Part shown: positions 7,316 to 15,421 of the stretch, in pieces
Position numbering within the stretch: position 1 is the stretch's first letter
How the letters are laid out: the number at the start of each line of letters is the position of its first letter
Assembly: GCA_964491605.1 (NCBI GenBank)
Contig: CAZBGY010000016.1
Coordinates: 1-38,090 of the forward strand
Source: DRYS01 sp964491605
GTDB lineage: Archaea > Thermoproteota > CALKCG01 > B24 > DRYS01
Direction: 5' to 3'
Length of the DNA stretch: 38,090 nucleotides
Position numbers and translations under genes: made by a program
The notes under the pieces: generated by a model
Database searches by the model: none
What the model saw: the letters and a program-made list of their open reading frames with translations, nothing else
What the model was told of the DNA's origin: nothing

Positions 7316-9433
7316 ATGTTTACATCAAGCGCCGGGCATCTATACTTATCGAATAGCTTGAAATCTAGTGATCTAGAATCTAGGAATCGCGTAGATCTCC
7401 TCGTAGAAGAGCTAGACGGGTTGTTGGATATCGTTAGAGATAGATACTCTAAAGCTATAGAGGATTGTATGAAGCGTTTCCCTTTAACGCTATCTAGTAT
7501 ACTTCTAGGTAAAGCCGCATCCAGTGTAGACGATCTCGTAGTAATCCTGGATTACGCCATTAAGCTATTATCCCATCCAGAACCGTCGATTAGGAGCTTA
7601 GCTATACTATCGTTATATGAGTTGAAGAGTCTACTATACTTCACTACCTCTCGATCATCCATAAAGCCGGTGGATGATAGTGAAGCTAGAAGCTATGCTT
7701 TCAAGCTGATCTCAGGTGCAGCTCCAGGACTACTTATAATCTTAGGGGATGACCCTTTAGCTTTAGAGAGGGTGTTATCTAAAGCTCAACGGCTAGGCTT
7801 CATAGTATTAGTCGTATCTAATCGATTTCGAGAGGTAATCGACGGTGGACTCGTGATAGATGGGAGGAGGGGGTTGATACGCTACGTAGCGGATAATCCT
7901 ATCGATGGGCTGGTATACTCTCTAGGTTTAGCTGCGAGGCTCCTATCGATTTCGACCGGGTCCCTCGATCGCGATAGTCTATCAAAATACCTAGAGAGGA
8001 GGATGCATGTAGGAGTAGCTATCCTCTCTACCTCGAAGAGTTTTGATGCGATACTTGATGCTATCTCTGATTTAGGACTACATACGGTTGTATTAGCTGA
8101 TATAACCTGCGATAAAGGTAGGGTTGTCTACGTAGATAGGATCGATGATATAATACCCACGATATGCGGTAAGCTCGGTATAACGATCCTCCTAGAGGAG
8201 CTTCCGATAGGCTTCAGCAGTATATATGAAGGTAAGAGTGTGAGGGATAGAGATGTCTATGTAGAGTTCGGCAGCGTGAAACCATACTTCGAACTCGTAT
8301 TATCGCGTAAGCTTGAGGAGGTTGTAGATGGACGTGTAGAAGTTATAGGACCTGATATAGATTCCATGCCCGAAGGATCGATACAGCCTCTAGGTATACT
8401 AGTAGAGGTGGCTGGAGCTAGGATGAAACGTGAATACGAGCCTATAATCGAGAGGAGTATCCATAGGATAGTGAATTACGGTGAGGAGACTTGGCATGTT
8501 GGTCAGAGGGATTCCGGGTGGATAAGGATAACTAGAAAGGGTTTCGATAAGGGTTTCAGGCTTAAACATCTAGGATGCATGCTCTACATAGGGTTGAAGA
8601 GGTTATACGGCGATATCATCGATAAAATCCAAGTTAAGATATATACGGATGAAAGCCGGGTTAACGAGTTTCTCAAGATAGCTAGGAGTATATACGGCGA
8701 GAGGGATCGTAGGCTAATAGGGCTATCCGATGAGGATGTTGAGAGATACTATATATGCAGTATATGTCAGAGCTTCCTCTCGAACCATGTATGCGTAGTA
8801 ACACCGGAGAGACCCGGCCTCTGTGGTACCGTGACATATATGGATGCTGAGATAGCATACGAGCTTAAAGGGGAGGCTTCAGGTATCAGGCCTGTAGAGA
8901 GGGGTAAGCCTATAGATCCATCGAAGGGTGAATGGGATGGTTTAGATAGAGCTGTATCCCAGATTACCCATGGAGCTGTGAATAGGATATCCCTATACAG
9001 TTTAGTCTCCTATCCTACGACATCTACGCTTAGTTTTGAATGTATATCCGTCTTCATACCGGAATGCAACGGTATCATGGTCGCGGATTACAGCTATAGG
9101 GGTGAAACACCTATCGGTCTACCGTTCGCTAGTATCGCAGGTATGATAAGCGGTCTACAGATGTCTGGATTCCTAGGGCATTCACGTAGATGGATACTAA
9201 GCCGTAAATACTTCAAAGCTGATGGTGGATTAAAGCGTATAGTATGGATGCCTAGATCCCTTAAGGAAGCTTTAGATAGAGAGTTTAAAGCTAGATGTAT
9301 CGAGGAGGGTATTCCGGATTTACCTGAGAAGATAGCCGATGAGTATACAGCTAAAACCCTAGATGAGCTTCTAGAATGGCTTGTTAAAGTTAGGCATCCA
9401 GTCCTAGAGCTTCCACCTATACTAACCTTCTAA
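7316..9433 (+). CDS. Acetyl-CoA synthase-like protein (full-length AcsB/CdhC paralogue) lacking the distal-nickel Cys-Gly-Cys
   Basis: This is a homologue of the acetyl-CoA synthase catalytic subunit. Residues about 1-290 match the N-terminal, CODH-facing domain of bacterial AcsB (for example GLLIILGDDPLALERVLSK). Residues about 295-705 match the shared ACS core: YEGKSVRDRDVYVEFG, INYGEETWHVGQRD-like text, FIPECNGIM and YFKADGG. The [4Fe-4S] ligands of the A-cluster are kept as C481, C484, C493 and C503, with the same 3/9/10 spacing as bacterial AcsB. The Cys-Gly-Cys that binds distal nickel and bridges to proximal nickel is replaced by T571-L572-S573 (9026-9034); a new C576 lies three residues on. 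Normal acetyl-CoA synthesis is therefore doubtful. It is the first of three ACS/corrinoid-protein-like genes. The extreme N-terminus and exact start are uncertain. Confidence 0.9.
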   Translation: MFTSSAGHLYLSNSLKSSDLESRNRVDLLVEELDGLLDIVRDRYSKAIEDCMKRFPLTLSSILLGKAASSVDDLVVILDYAIKLLSHPEPSIRSLAILSLYELKSLLYFTTSRSSIKPVDDSEARSYAFKLISGAAPGLLIILGDDPLALERVLSKAQRLGFIVLVVSNRFREVIDGGLVIDGRRGLIRYVADNPIDGLVYSLGLAARLLSISTGSLDRDSLSKYLERRMHVGVAILSTSKSFDAILDAISDLGLHTVVLADITCDKGRVVYVDRIDDIIPTICGKLGITILLEELPIGFSSIYEGKSVRDRDVYVEFGSVKPYFELVLSRKLEEVVDGRVEVIGPDIDSMPEGSIQPLGILVEVAGARMKREYEPIIERSIHRIVNYGEETWHVGQRDSGWIRITRKGFDKGFRLKHLGCMLYIGLKRLYGDIIDKIQVKIYTDESRVNEFLKIARSIYGERDRRLIGLSDEDVERYYICSICQSFLSNHVCVVTPERPGLCGTVTYMDAEIAYELKGEASGIRPVERGKPIDPSKGEWDGLDRAVSQITHGAVNRISLYSLVSYPTTSTLSFECISVFIPECNGIMVADYSYRGETPIGLPFASIAGMISGLQMSGFLGHSRRWILSRKYFKADGGLKRIVWMPRSLKEALDREFKARCIEEGIPDLPEKIADEYTAKTLDELLEWLVKVRHPVLELPPILTF

Positions 9434-9435
9434 CG

Positions 9436-10296
9436 GTGTCCGCTATGATTCTTAAACATGACGGTATAGATAAGATCGAGGTTAAAGTTAATAGATTCTC
9501 GCTAGATTTAGAAAGCTGGAATCCCCCGCTTCTAGCTCTAACCGTACCGTTGGATCCAGCCGGTATCCATACGTATATTTTTAAGGCTAGAGGATTGGAG
9601 ACGAGTAGTATCGATAAGCTAGCATTAGATTTACATCATAGATTCAACCCGGATATTCTATGCGTAACGCTTCCGAGACATGGAGAACCCCGCGACTTAG
9701 AGGATTATGTGGAGATATGCCTATCGATAATCGATAGGATCGGTAAGCCGCTGATGATCCTAGGGGAGGGATCCGCTTTCGATAGGATGATCTTCGAGGG
9801 TATAGTCGAGAAAGTTGGAGCTGATGAGCTTATAATAGGCCCCGTCGATATAGGCAACTATAGAACGTATGCCGCTCTAGCATCCATCTATAAGCAGAAT
9901 CTTCTAGCTAGATCTACTACGGATATCAATCAAGCTAAGCAGCTTATACAGCTTATAGTAGATGCAGGTCTACCGCGGGAACGTATACTACTCGATATAG
10001 CATCAACGGGGCTTGGACTAGGACTTGAAGATACATACAACCTCGTAGAGCAGGCTAAGCTACTGTACGGTAGGGGGGACCCCTTACTCTCTATACCTAT
10101 AGCTGCGTTCACATGGGAAGCTTGGGATTCACCTGAAATCTATATGGACGGCTTATCCATATATAGAGGTATGGTGTGGGAGCTAATCTCAGCTTCAGCT
10201 TACATCCTAGCCTCAGCCGATCTCATAGTACTCCTTGACCCAGAAGCCTTCCTACACGCTAGGAGGCTCATAGGCATGCTATCTACGGTGGGATAA
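9436..10296 (+). CDS. Corrinoid iron-sulfur protein small (delta) subunit paralogue, CdhD/AcsD-like
   Basis: This is a divergent homologue of the small CFeSP subunit, a TIM-barrel partner of the corrinoid-carrying subunit in methyl transfer to ACS. Shared landmarks with the canonical CdhD at 16852-18051 include ERILLDIASTGLGLGLEDTY (compare PPERIVIDPTSAPLGYGIEY), a stretch AFTWEAWDSPE (compare SNAWGAREAWL), and the end of the barrel with SADLIVLLDPEA (compare GCDLFIMMHPLA). At 286 aa it lacks the roughly 110-residue N-terminal extension of its neighbour. The frame opens at GTG 9436, but ATG 9445 with ggtg upstream is a good alternative. It is tightly packed between the ACS-like and large-subunit-like genes, so the three products probably act together. 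Confidence 0.85.
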   Translation: MSAMILKHDGIDKIEVKVNRFSLDLESWNPPLLALTVPLDPAGIHTYIFKARGLETSSIDKLALDLHHRFNPDILCVTLPRHGEPRDLEDYVEICLSIIDRIGKPLMILGEGSAFDRMIFEGIVEKVGADELIIGPVDIGNYRTYAALASIYKQNLLARSTTDINQAKQLIQLIVDAGLPRERILLDIASTGLGLGLEDTYNLVEQAKLLYGRGDPLLSIPIAAFTWEAWDSPEIYMDGLSIYRGMVWELISASAYILASADLIVLLDPEAFLHARRLIGMLSTVG

Positions 10297-10299
10297 TCC

Positions 10300-11676
10300 T
10301 TGTCGAGAAAAGTTCAACCCATACATATATACGGGTTTCTACCTAAACGTAATTGTGGTAGATGCGGTGTAACTACATGCCTAGCGTTCGCAGCTAAGCT
10401 TGCTAGCGGTGAAGCTACACCAGATTTATGCCCATTCCTCACACCTCAATCTAGAGCTCGGATATTCGCGTTAATCATGCCTCCGGTAAGACCTGTAGCT
10501 ATAGCTTCATCAAAGATCACGGTAGAGGTTGGAGGTGAAGAAGGCTTATTCAGACATGATGGCGGTTTCAGGAGGGAAGCTAGGATAGCTTATCCTATCG
10601 ATCTAACGTTGAATCATACAGAGATAACTGGTAAGGTTTCATACGTAGAGTCGATCGTATTAGAGCGTATGGATTCAAAGCTATCTGTAGATCTCTATAT
10701 AGTAGACCTGAAGATGTTACCCCCAGAGCTTGTAGAGGATAGATTAGCAGCTATCCGTAAAGTTACAGATAAGCCTCTCATACTGAAAGCTAGTAGCATG
10801 GATGCCTACGATTCAGCTTTAAAATTCTTGAGGGATGAGAAGCCCGCCGTTATGATCGACCCCTCAACCATGTCCATAGAGGAGCTTGCGGGAATGCGAT
10901 CCATAAGAGACTACCCCATCGTAATAATGGTGGATAGCATAGATCCGCTGGAAGAAGCTTTAACTAGGATCGAAGGGATGGGTTTAGATAGAGTGATTAT
11001 AGGTATCCGATATCCTGATGTTAGGAAGCTTTTAAAATACGTTTCGAGTGTAAGGGTGAGGAGTGTAGAGGGGGATAGGAAGTTCGGCTACCCCATACTG
11101 GTAGATGTAGGTGAAGCTACGCATCCGTACGGATGCATAGCTATCCTAGCTGCAGTCCTCCTCAGATACGCATCCATACTAGTACTACCTAGATCGATAG
11201 CTAGGGAGGGAGTTGAAGGCCTACTAGTTTTCAAGCAATCCCTATACATGGATCCTAAGAAGCCTAGGACTGTAGATCCAGGTCTCTACGAGGTCGGCAT
11301 ACCATCTAAGTCGTCGCCTGTAATCGTAACCTCGAACTATGCGTTAACATTCTACATAGTTAGGAAGGCTCTCGAGGTATCCGGTATAGAATGCTGGATC
11401 TTAGCTGTCGATACCGGTGGATTATCCGTAGCTTCAGCTATAGGTGGAGGTAAATTCACGGCTAAACAGATAGTCGAAGCTATCCAAGCTCATAGAGATA
11501 GGATAGATCCACGTGAAGTGCTCGTAGTACTTCCAGGTTTAGCTTCGCATATCAAACCTGAGATCGAAGCAGTAGGGTTTAACGTCGTGGTAGGACCTGT
11601 TAAAGCTAGGGATATCCCAGTATTCGTGAGATCTCTAGAGTATGGAGAGTCTTCTAGCCATAGATTTAACGGCTAG
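10300..11676 (+). CDS. Corrinoid iron-sulfur protein large (gamma) subunit paralogue, CdhE/AcsC-like
   Basis: This is a homologue of the CFeSP large subunit. The N-terminal [4Fe-4S] motif is intact (C19, C22, C27, C44: NCGRCGVTTCLAF and DLCP), at the same residue numbers as the canonical CdhE at 18052. The middle is a TIM-barrel-like domain. The C-terminal corrinoid-binding region is recognisable (VVLPGLASHIKPEIEAV, VVVGPVKARDIPVF). The protein is thus probably still able to hold a cluster and a corrinoid. It starts at TTG 10300, four bases after the upstream stop. Its last 42 bases overlap the convergent cooC-type gene. Confidence in the family is high; its reaction is unknown because the partner ACS is altered. 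Confidence 0.88.
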   Translation: MSRKVQPIHIYGFLPKRNCGRCGVTTCLAFAAKLASGEATPDLCPFLTPQSRARIFALIMPPVRPVAIASSKITVEVGGEEGLFRHDGGFRREARIAYPIDLTLNHTEITGKVSYVESIVLERMDSKLSVDLYIVDLKMLPPELVEDRLAAIRKVTDKPLILKASSMDAYDSALKFLRDEKPAVMIDPSTMSIEELAGMRSIRDYPIVIMVDSIDPLEEALTRIEGMGLDRVIIGIRYPDVRKLLKYVSSVRVRSVEGDRKFGYPILVDVGEATHPYGCIAILAAVLLRYASILVLPRSIAREGVEGLLVFKQSLYMDPKKPRTVDPGLYEVGIPSKSSPVIVTSNYALTFYIVRKALEVSGIECWILAVDTGGLSVASAIGGGKFTAKQIVEAIQAHRDRIDPREVLVVLPGLASHIKPEIEAVGFNVVVGPVKARDIPVFVRSLEYGESSSHRFNG

Positions 11677-12408
11677 TAGCGATGGACTATCATTCGGTAG
11701 TCGTAGTATAGGGATACCCTTCATATTGTATAGAGATACATTCCTATCGTATGGTATATACCCTCCATACTCTAAGCCTATACTTCTCGCATACTCTATC
11801 AGGATCGATTCATCCCCTTCATCGAATAAGTTTCCTACGAGTATCATACGCTTCACATCCACGTGAACCTCTTCCGCTACCTCCTTTATCCTGGCCGCGG
11901 TTTTAAACCCCATACGTGATCTATCGGTTACTATGAACATGATATCTACATCGCTATCCACCCTTCTACTTATATGCTCCAACCCGGCTTCCATATCCAT
12001 TATCGTCACATCGTAGTTGCTTATGAGATTCGTCAGTATTAGAGTTAACATGTAATTGACGCTGCAGTAGCATCCCTCCCCCTCCCCCCTACCCATCGCT
12101 AATAGATCGAATCTAGGATTCTCCAGTAATATCTCGTATATCCATCCCTCCAGTATATCCTTCTTAGTGGAAGCGTAGCCTATCTTACCCATCTCTATAT
12201 CGTCTTTAAGTTTGGCAGCTATATCTGCCACAGTACCTTTAATCTCTACACCTAATGCATCCGGTAGATTCGTGGCTGGATCCCCATCCACCATCAACAC
12301 CGTTTTATCTGTTTCATCTAGGTATACTCTTAGGAGTAAGACTGATAGAAGGGTTTTACCCACCCCACCCTTACCAGATACAGAGATAACGAATCCTCTA
12401 CGCTTCAC
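11635..12408 (-). CDS. cooC: CooC-type nickel-insertion ATPase for CODH/ACS
   Basis: This is a SIMIBI-class P-loop ATPase of the CooC/AcsF group, which loads nickel into CODH or ACS. The deviant Walker A is SGKGGVGKT (11-19). The metal-binding Cys-X-Cys of CooC is present as C113-Tyr-C115 (GEGCYCSVN), and a Walker-B-like MDMEAGLEH follows. It begins at GTG 12408 behind gggagg, and is transcribed away from cdhA. Lying between the ACS-like module and the canonical operon, it could serve either. It ends inside the 3' end of the convergent CdhE-like gene. Confidence 0.88.
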   Translation of the reverse strand: MKRRGFVISVSGKGGVGKTLLSVLLLRVYLDETDKTVLMVDGDPATNLPDALGVEIKGTVADIAAKLKDDIEMGKIGYASTKKDILEGWIYEILLENPRFDLLAMGRGEGEGCYCSVNYMLTLILTNLISNYDVTIMDMEAGLEHISRRVDSDVDIMFIVTDRSRMGFKTAARIKEVAEEVHVDVKRMILVGNLFDEGDESILIEYARSIGLEYGGYIPYDRNVSLYNMKGIPILRLPNDSPSLLAVKSMARRLSIL

Positions 12409-12430
12409 CCTCTACATCCTCCCAGAACCC

Positions 12431-12440
12431 ATCATATATT
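12431..12440 (-). promoter_or_regulatory. Candidate TATA box for cooC
   Basis: Minus-strand aatatatgat is centred about 28 bases before GTG 12408. This spacing fits a leaderless or very short-leader archaeal transcript. Confidence 0.4.
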
Positions 12441-12464
12441 ATGGAGGGTAAGCTATACTATTAA

Positions 12465-12476
12465 CATTACGTAATG
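12465..12476. promoter_or_regulatory. 12-base perfect palindrome between cooC and cdhA
   Basis: The sequence cattacgtaatg is its own reverse complement. It sits between the putative TATA boxes of the divergent cooC and cdhA transcripts, where a dimeric regulator could control both. No second copy was noticed in the window. Confidence 0.4.
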
Positions 12477-12480
12477 AACT

Positions 12481-12489
12481 CTTAACTTA
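12481..12489 (+). promoter_or_regulatory. Weak candidate TATA box for cdhA operon
   Basis: The sequence cttaactta lies about 43 bases before ATG 12528, which would give a leader of about 15-20 bases. No clear ribosome-binding sequence precedes the ATG. Confidence 0.3.
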
Positions 12490-12527
12490 TCCAATCCTCC
12501 TCTGAATAATGCTTAGATAGAAACGTT

Positions 12528-14864
12528 ATGTCTAGAAGGGATTTTAACCTTAGAGTTAAGAAGCTTGTATCGGATATACTCCAAGCTGAAGGGCTTGAAA
12601 TATCCTTCGGAAGAGTACTCGAAGAATGGGAGGAGCCTCTTGGACCTACACCCTTCCCCTCGATAACAGATCTCAGACGCTGGGATCATATACTCCTAGA
12701 GAGGTATAAACCGTTCTATATGCCCTTCTGTGATCTATGCTGCCTATGTACGATGGGTAAGTGTGATCTAACCGGAGGTAAGAGGGGGGCATGCGGTATA
12801 GATATGCCCGCACAGCAATCCCGTATAGTCCTCCTAGCAGCTTGCATAGGTGCGGCCACCCATACCAGTCATGCTAGACATCTCCTCGAACTCCTCATAT
12901 CACGGTACGGTAGGGATCACCCGATAGACCTCGGCGGTAACATATATATTGAAGCACCTATAACCAGGCTCGTATGCGGTATAAAGCCTAGGATCTTAGG
13001 GGATCTAGAGGATGCTTTAAGCTATGTCGAGGAGCAGATAGTCTCCCTCCTTGCAGCTACACATACAGGTCAGGAAGATAGCTGGATCGATTTCGAATCT
13101 AAAGTGTTCCATGCAGGTATGCTCGATCACGTAGCTATGGAGGTAGCCGATATAGCGCAAATAGTCGCTCTGGGGTATCCGAAGGGTGATCCTGAGGCTC
13201 CTCTTACGGAGATAGGCTTAGGGGCTATCGATCAAAATAAACCGGTTATACTAGTGGTAGGTCATAATGTTCCATCGGCTGCCTCGATAGTAGACTATCT
13301 AACCGGGAATAAAATGTATGGTGCAGTCGAGGTTGCGGGGATATGCTGTACAGCTCACGATGTAGCTAGATATAACCCTACTGCTAAAATAGTCGGGCCC
13401 CTCTCATGGCAGTTGAGATTCATCAGGAGCGGCCTACCAGATGTCGTAGTAGTAGATGAGCAATGTATAAGAGCGGATATATTACTCGAGGCTGCTAGGG
13501 TGAAGGCCCCCCTCATAGCTACCTCTATGGAGAAGTGTATGGGTCTACCAGATGCTACCGGTGAACACGTAGATCTGATAGTCGATAAGCTTGTAAGCGG
13601 ATCTATGCAAGGGGTTCTATTCCTAGATCCCGATAGGATTGGAGAGCTAGCTGTTAAAACCGCTCTAAAGATCTTCCCCTATAGGCAGAAGATCAGAGCG
13701 CTGCCATCGGATGAAGAGTTGAAGATCCTCGCTTCCAAGTGTAGAGGATGTAGATTCTGCGAGAGAGTATGCCCCAATAATCTACCTATCGCTGAAGCTA
13801 TGAACGCTGCTTCTAAAGGCGATTTCAACGTTCTCGCATACCTATATGAGGTATGTATAGGATGCGGTAAATGCGAAGAGGCATGCCCCCAGAGGATACC
13901 TGTACATAGCGTCATAGTTCAGGGTGCTAGGAAGATATGGCGGAACGAGAGGTTCAAGATAAGGGTAGGTAGAGGACCTATACAGGATGTGGAGATAAGG
14001 AATGTCGGTAGACCCATTGTCTTCGGAGAGATACCTGGAGTAGTAGCCTTCGTAGGATGCCCGAACTACTATAACGGTGGACGTGAGATAGTGGAGATGG
14101 CTGAGGAGTTCCTGAAGAGGAACTATATCGTCGTAGCTTCCGGGTGCGCTGCTATGACGCTAGCTATGGCTAAGGATGAGGAGGGCAGATCGCTGTACGA
14201 GAAGTATAGCGGGGCATTCGATGCAGGTGGGTTGGTGAACGTAGGCTCTTGCGTATCGAATAGCCATATAGCTGGCGCCGCGGTAAAGATAGCGGCTATA
14301 TTCGCTAAGAGGAATCTTAGAGCTAACTACGAGGAGATAGCCGACTATATACTAAATAGAGTTGGAGCCGTAGGTGTAGCTTGGGGGGCTATGAGTCAGA
14401 AAGCTGCGGCTATAGCCGCAGGATTCTGGCGTCTAGGTATACCGGTTCTAGTAGGCCCTCACGGAGCTAAGTATAGACGCTTCCTACTAGGTCGTAAGGA
14501 GGATGAAAAGTCATGGTATGCCTACGATGCCAGAACCGGTGAAAGGGTGTATGTAGGTCCAGCTCCGGAGCATCTCTTCGTAGCCGCTGAGAGTAAGGAG
14601 GAGGCTATAGTTATGATAGCTAAACTATGTATGAGACCTAACGATACGAGTAAAGGTAGAGCTATAAAGCTTTCACACTACATAGATTTGAGTAAAAAGT
14701 TCTTCGGCTGTCTACCAGACGATTTGCATCTATACGTGAGGAGGGAGGCGGATATACCTCTAACGCTGAAATCCGAGGTCCTGGAGTTTCTCAAGGAGAA
14801 AGGGTGGAGGGAGACGACTATACCTGATCCGACACTCCTACCGAGGCTTATCAGGAAGAGGTGA
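12528..14864 (+). CDS. cdhA: CODH/ACS complex alpha subunit (carbon monoxide dehydrogenase)
   Basis: This is the nickel-iron CO dehydrogenase subunit of archaeal CODH/ACS, interconverting CO2 and CO for acetyl-CoA synthesis. The N-terminal cysteine set for the B/D clusters is C68, C71, C72, C74, C79 and C89. Two ferredoxin-like CxxCxxCxxxC motifs at 405-415 and 443-453 are the extra clusters typical of the archaeal alpha subunit. C-cluster candidates are the His in VGHNVPS and cysteines in GICCTAHD, DEQCIR, GSCVSN and SGCAAM. The length (778) matches the family. It leads a tight cdhA-B-C-D-E operon, divergent from cooC. It is the only CODH gene in the window. Confidence 0.96.
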   Translation: MSRRDFNLRVKKLVSDILQAEGLEISFGRVLEEWEEPLGPTPFPSITDLRRWDHILLERYKPFYMPFCDLCCLCTMGKCDLTGGKRGACGIDMPAQQSRIVLLAACIGAATHTSHARHLLELLISRYGRDHPIDLGGNIYIEAPITRLVCGIKPRILGDLEDALSYVEEQIVSLLAATHTGQEDSWIDFESKVFHAGMLDHVAMEVADIAQIVALGYPKGDPEAPLTEIGLGAIDQNKPVILVVGHNVPSAASIVDYLTGNKMYGAVEVAGICCTAHDVARYNPTAKIVGPLSWQLRFIRSGLPDVVVVDEQCIRADILLEAARVKAPLIATSMEKCMGLPDATGEHVDLIVDKLVSGSMQGVLFLDPDRIGELAVKTALKIFPYRQKIRALPSDEELKILASKCRGCRFCERVCPNNLPIAEAMNAASKGDFNVLAYLYEVCIGCGKCEEACPQRIPVHSVIVQGARKIWRNERFKIRVGRGPIQDVEIRNVGRPIVFGEIPGVVAFVGCPNYYNGGREIVEMAEEFLKRNYIVVASGCAAMTLAMAKDEEGRSLYEKYSGAFDAGGLVNVGSCVSNSHIAGAAVKIAAIFAKRNLRANYEEIADYILNRVGAVGVAWGAMSQKAAAIAAGFWRLGIPVLVGPHGAKYRRFLLGRKEDEKSWYAYDARTGERVYVGPAPEHLFVAAESKEEAIVMIAKLCMRPNDTSKGRAIKLSHYIDLSKKFFGCLPDDLHLYVRREADIPLTLKSEVLEFLKEKGWRETTIPDPTLLPRLIRKR

Positions 14865-14870
14865 ATATCC

Positions 14871-15413
14871 ATGTCTATGTATAGATTTCCTGAGCCTTGG
14901 GCTACGGCGGAGATACCTGGACCTAAGAAGGCTGCTATCCTTTCTAGACCTGAAGCGTTAGTAGCCGTATTGAGGAGAGCTAATCGTAGACTCCTCGTTA
15001 CAGGATCGAAGGCTCTAGATAGGGTGGAGGGTATCGATACTATAGAGCTTATCCGCATTCTATACTCGACTAGGCTATTTACGGTTGCCGCTTCTAGGAA
15101 TATTGCATCTAAGCTTGAAGATACAGGTATACCTGTAGCTGCGTCTATATCTGTATATGAGCTTGGAGATAGATTGAGGGATACTGGTTGGACTGGTTTC
15201 GATGGGTTTGGAAGATATGATCTAGCAGCTTTCATAGGATTTCCGTATATAACGTTATGGCTGGTGTTATCCGGACTTAAACACTTCGCTCCAGGTTTAT
15301 CCACTATCAGTTTAGATCCGTATTATCAGCCTCATGCATCTTGGTCTCTACCTAACGTTAAAGGTGATGAATGGTATTCGTTTATTAGGAAGGTTTCTGA
15401 TAGTTTGAGGTGA
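14871..15413 (+). CDS. cdhB: CODH/ACS complex epsilon subunit
   Basis: This is a small (180 aa) subunit that pairs with CdhA in archaeal CODH/ACS. Visible features are a Rossmann-like alternation (RRLLVTGSKALDRV near the start) and the segment DLAAFIGFPYITLWLVLSGLK, followed by LSTISLDPYYQPHASWSLPN, whose end resembles the family's conserved 'PNA/SWSFPN' finish. It lies six bases after cdhA and eight before cdhC, so it is co-translated with them. The 208-residue frame on the opposite strand at this position is a shadow. Confidence 0.9.
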   Translation: MSMYRFPEPWATAEIPGPKKAAILSRPEALVAVLRRANRRLLVTGSKALDRVEGIDTIELIRILYSTRLFTVAASRNIASKLEDTGIPVAASISVYELGDRLRDTGWTGFDGFGRYDLAAFIGFPYITLWLVLSGLKHFAPGLSTISLDPYYQPHASWSLPNVKGDEWYSFIRKVSDSLR

Positions 15414-15421
15414 TGTAGTCT

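Noticed and set aside
9026..9034. Sequencing error as the cause of the missing Cys-Gly-Cys
   Set aside because: Eight of nine bases differ from the canonical codons at 16268-16276 and the frame is intact on both sides, so a simple base error cannot explain it.
14678..15304. Minus-strand 208-codon frame
   Set aside because: It lies opposite the cdhA end and cdhB, which are secure by family and operon; its residue pattern is Ser/Pro/Leu-rich shadow text.
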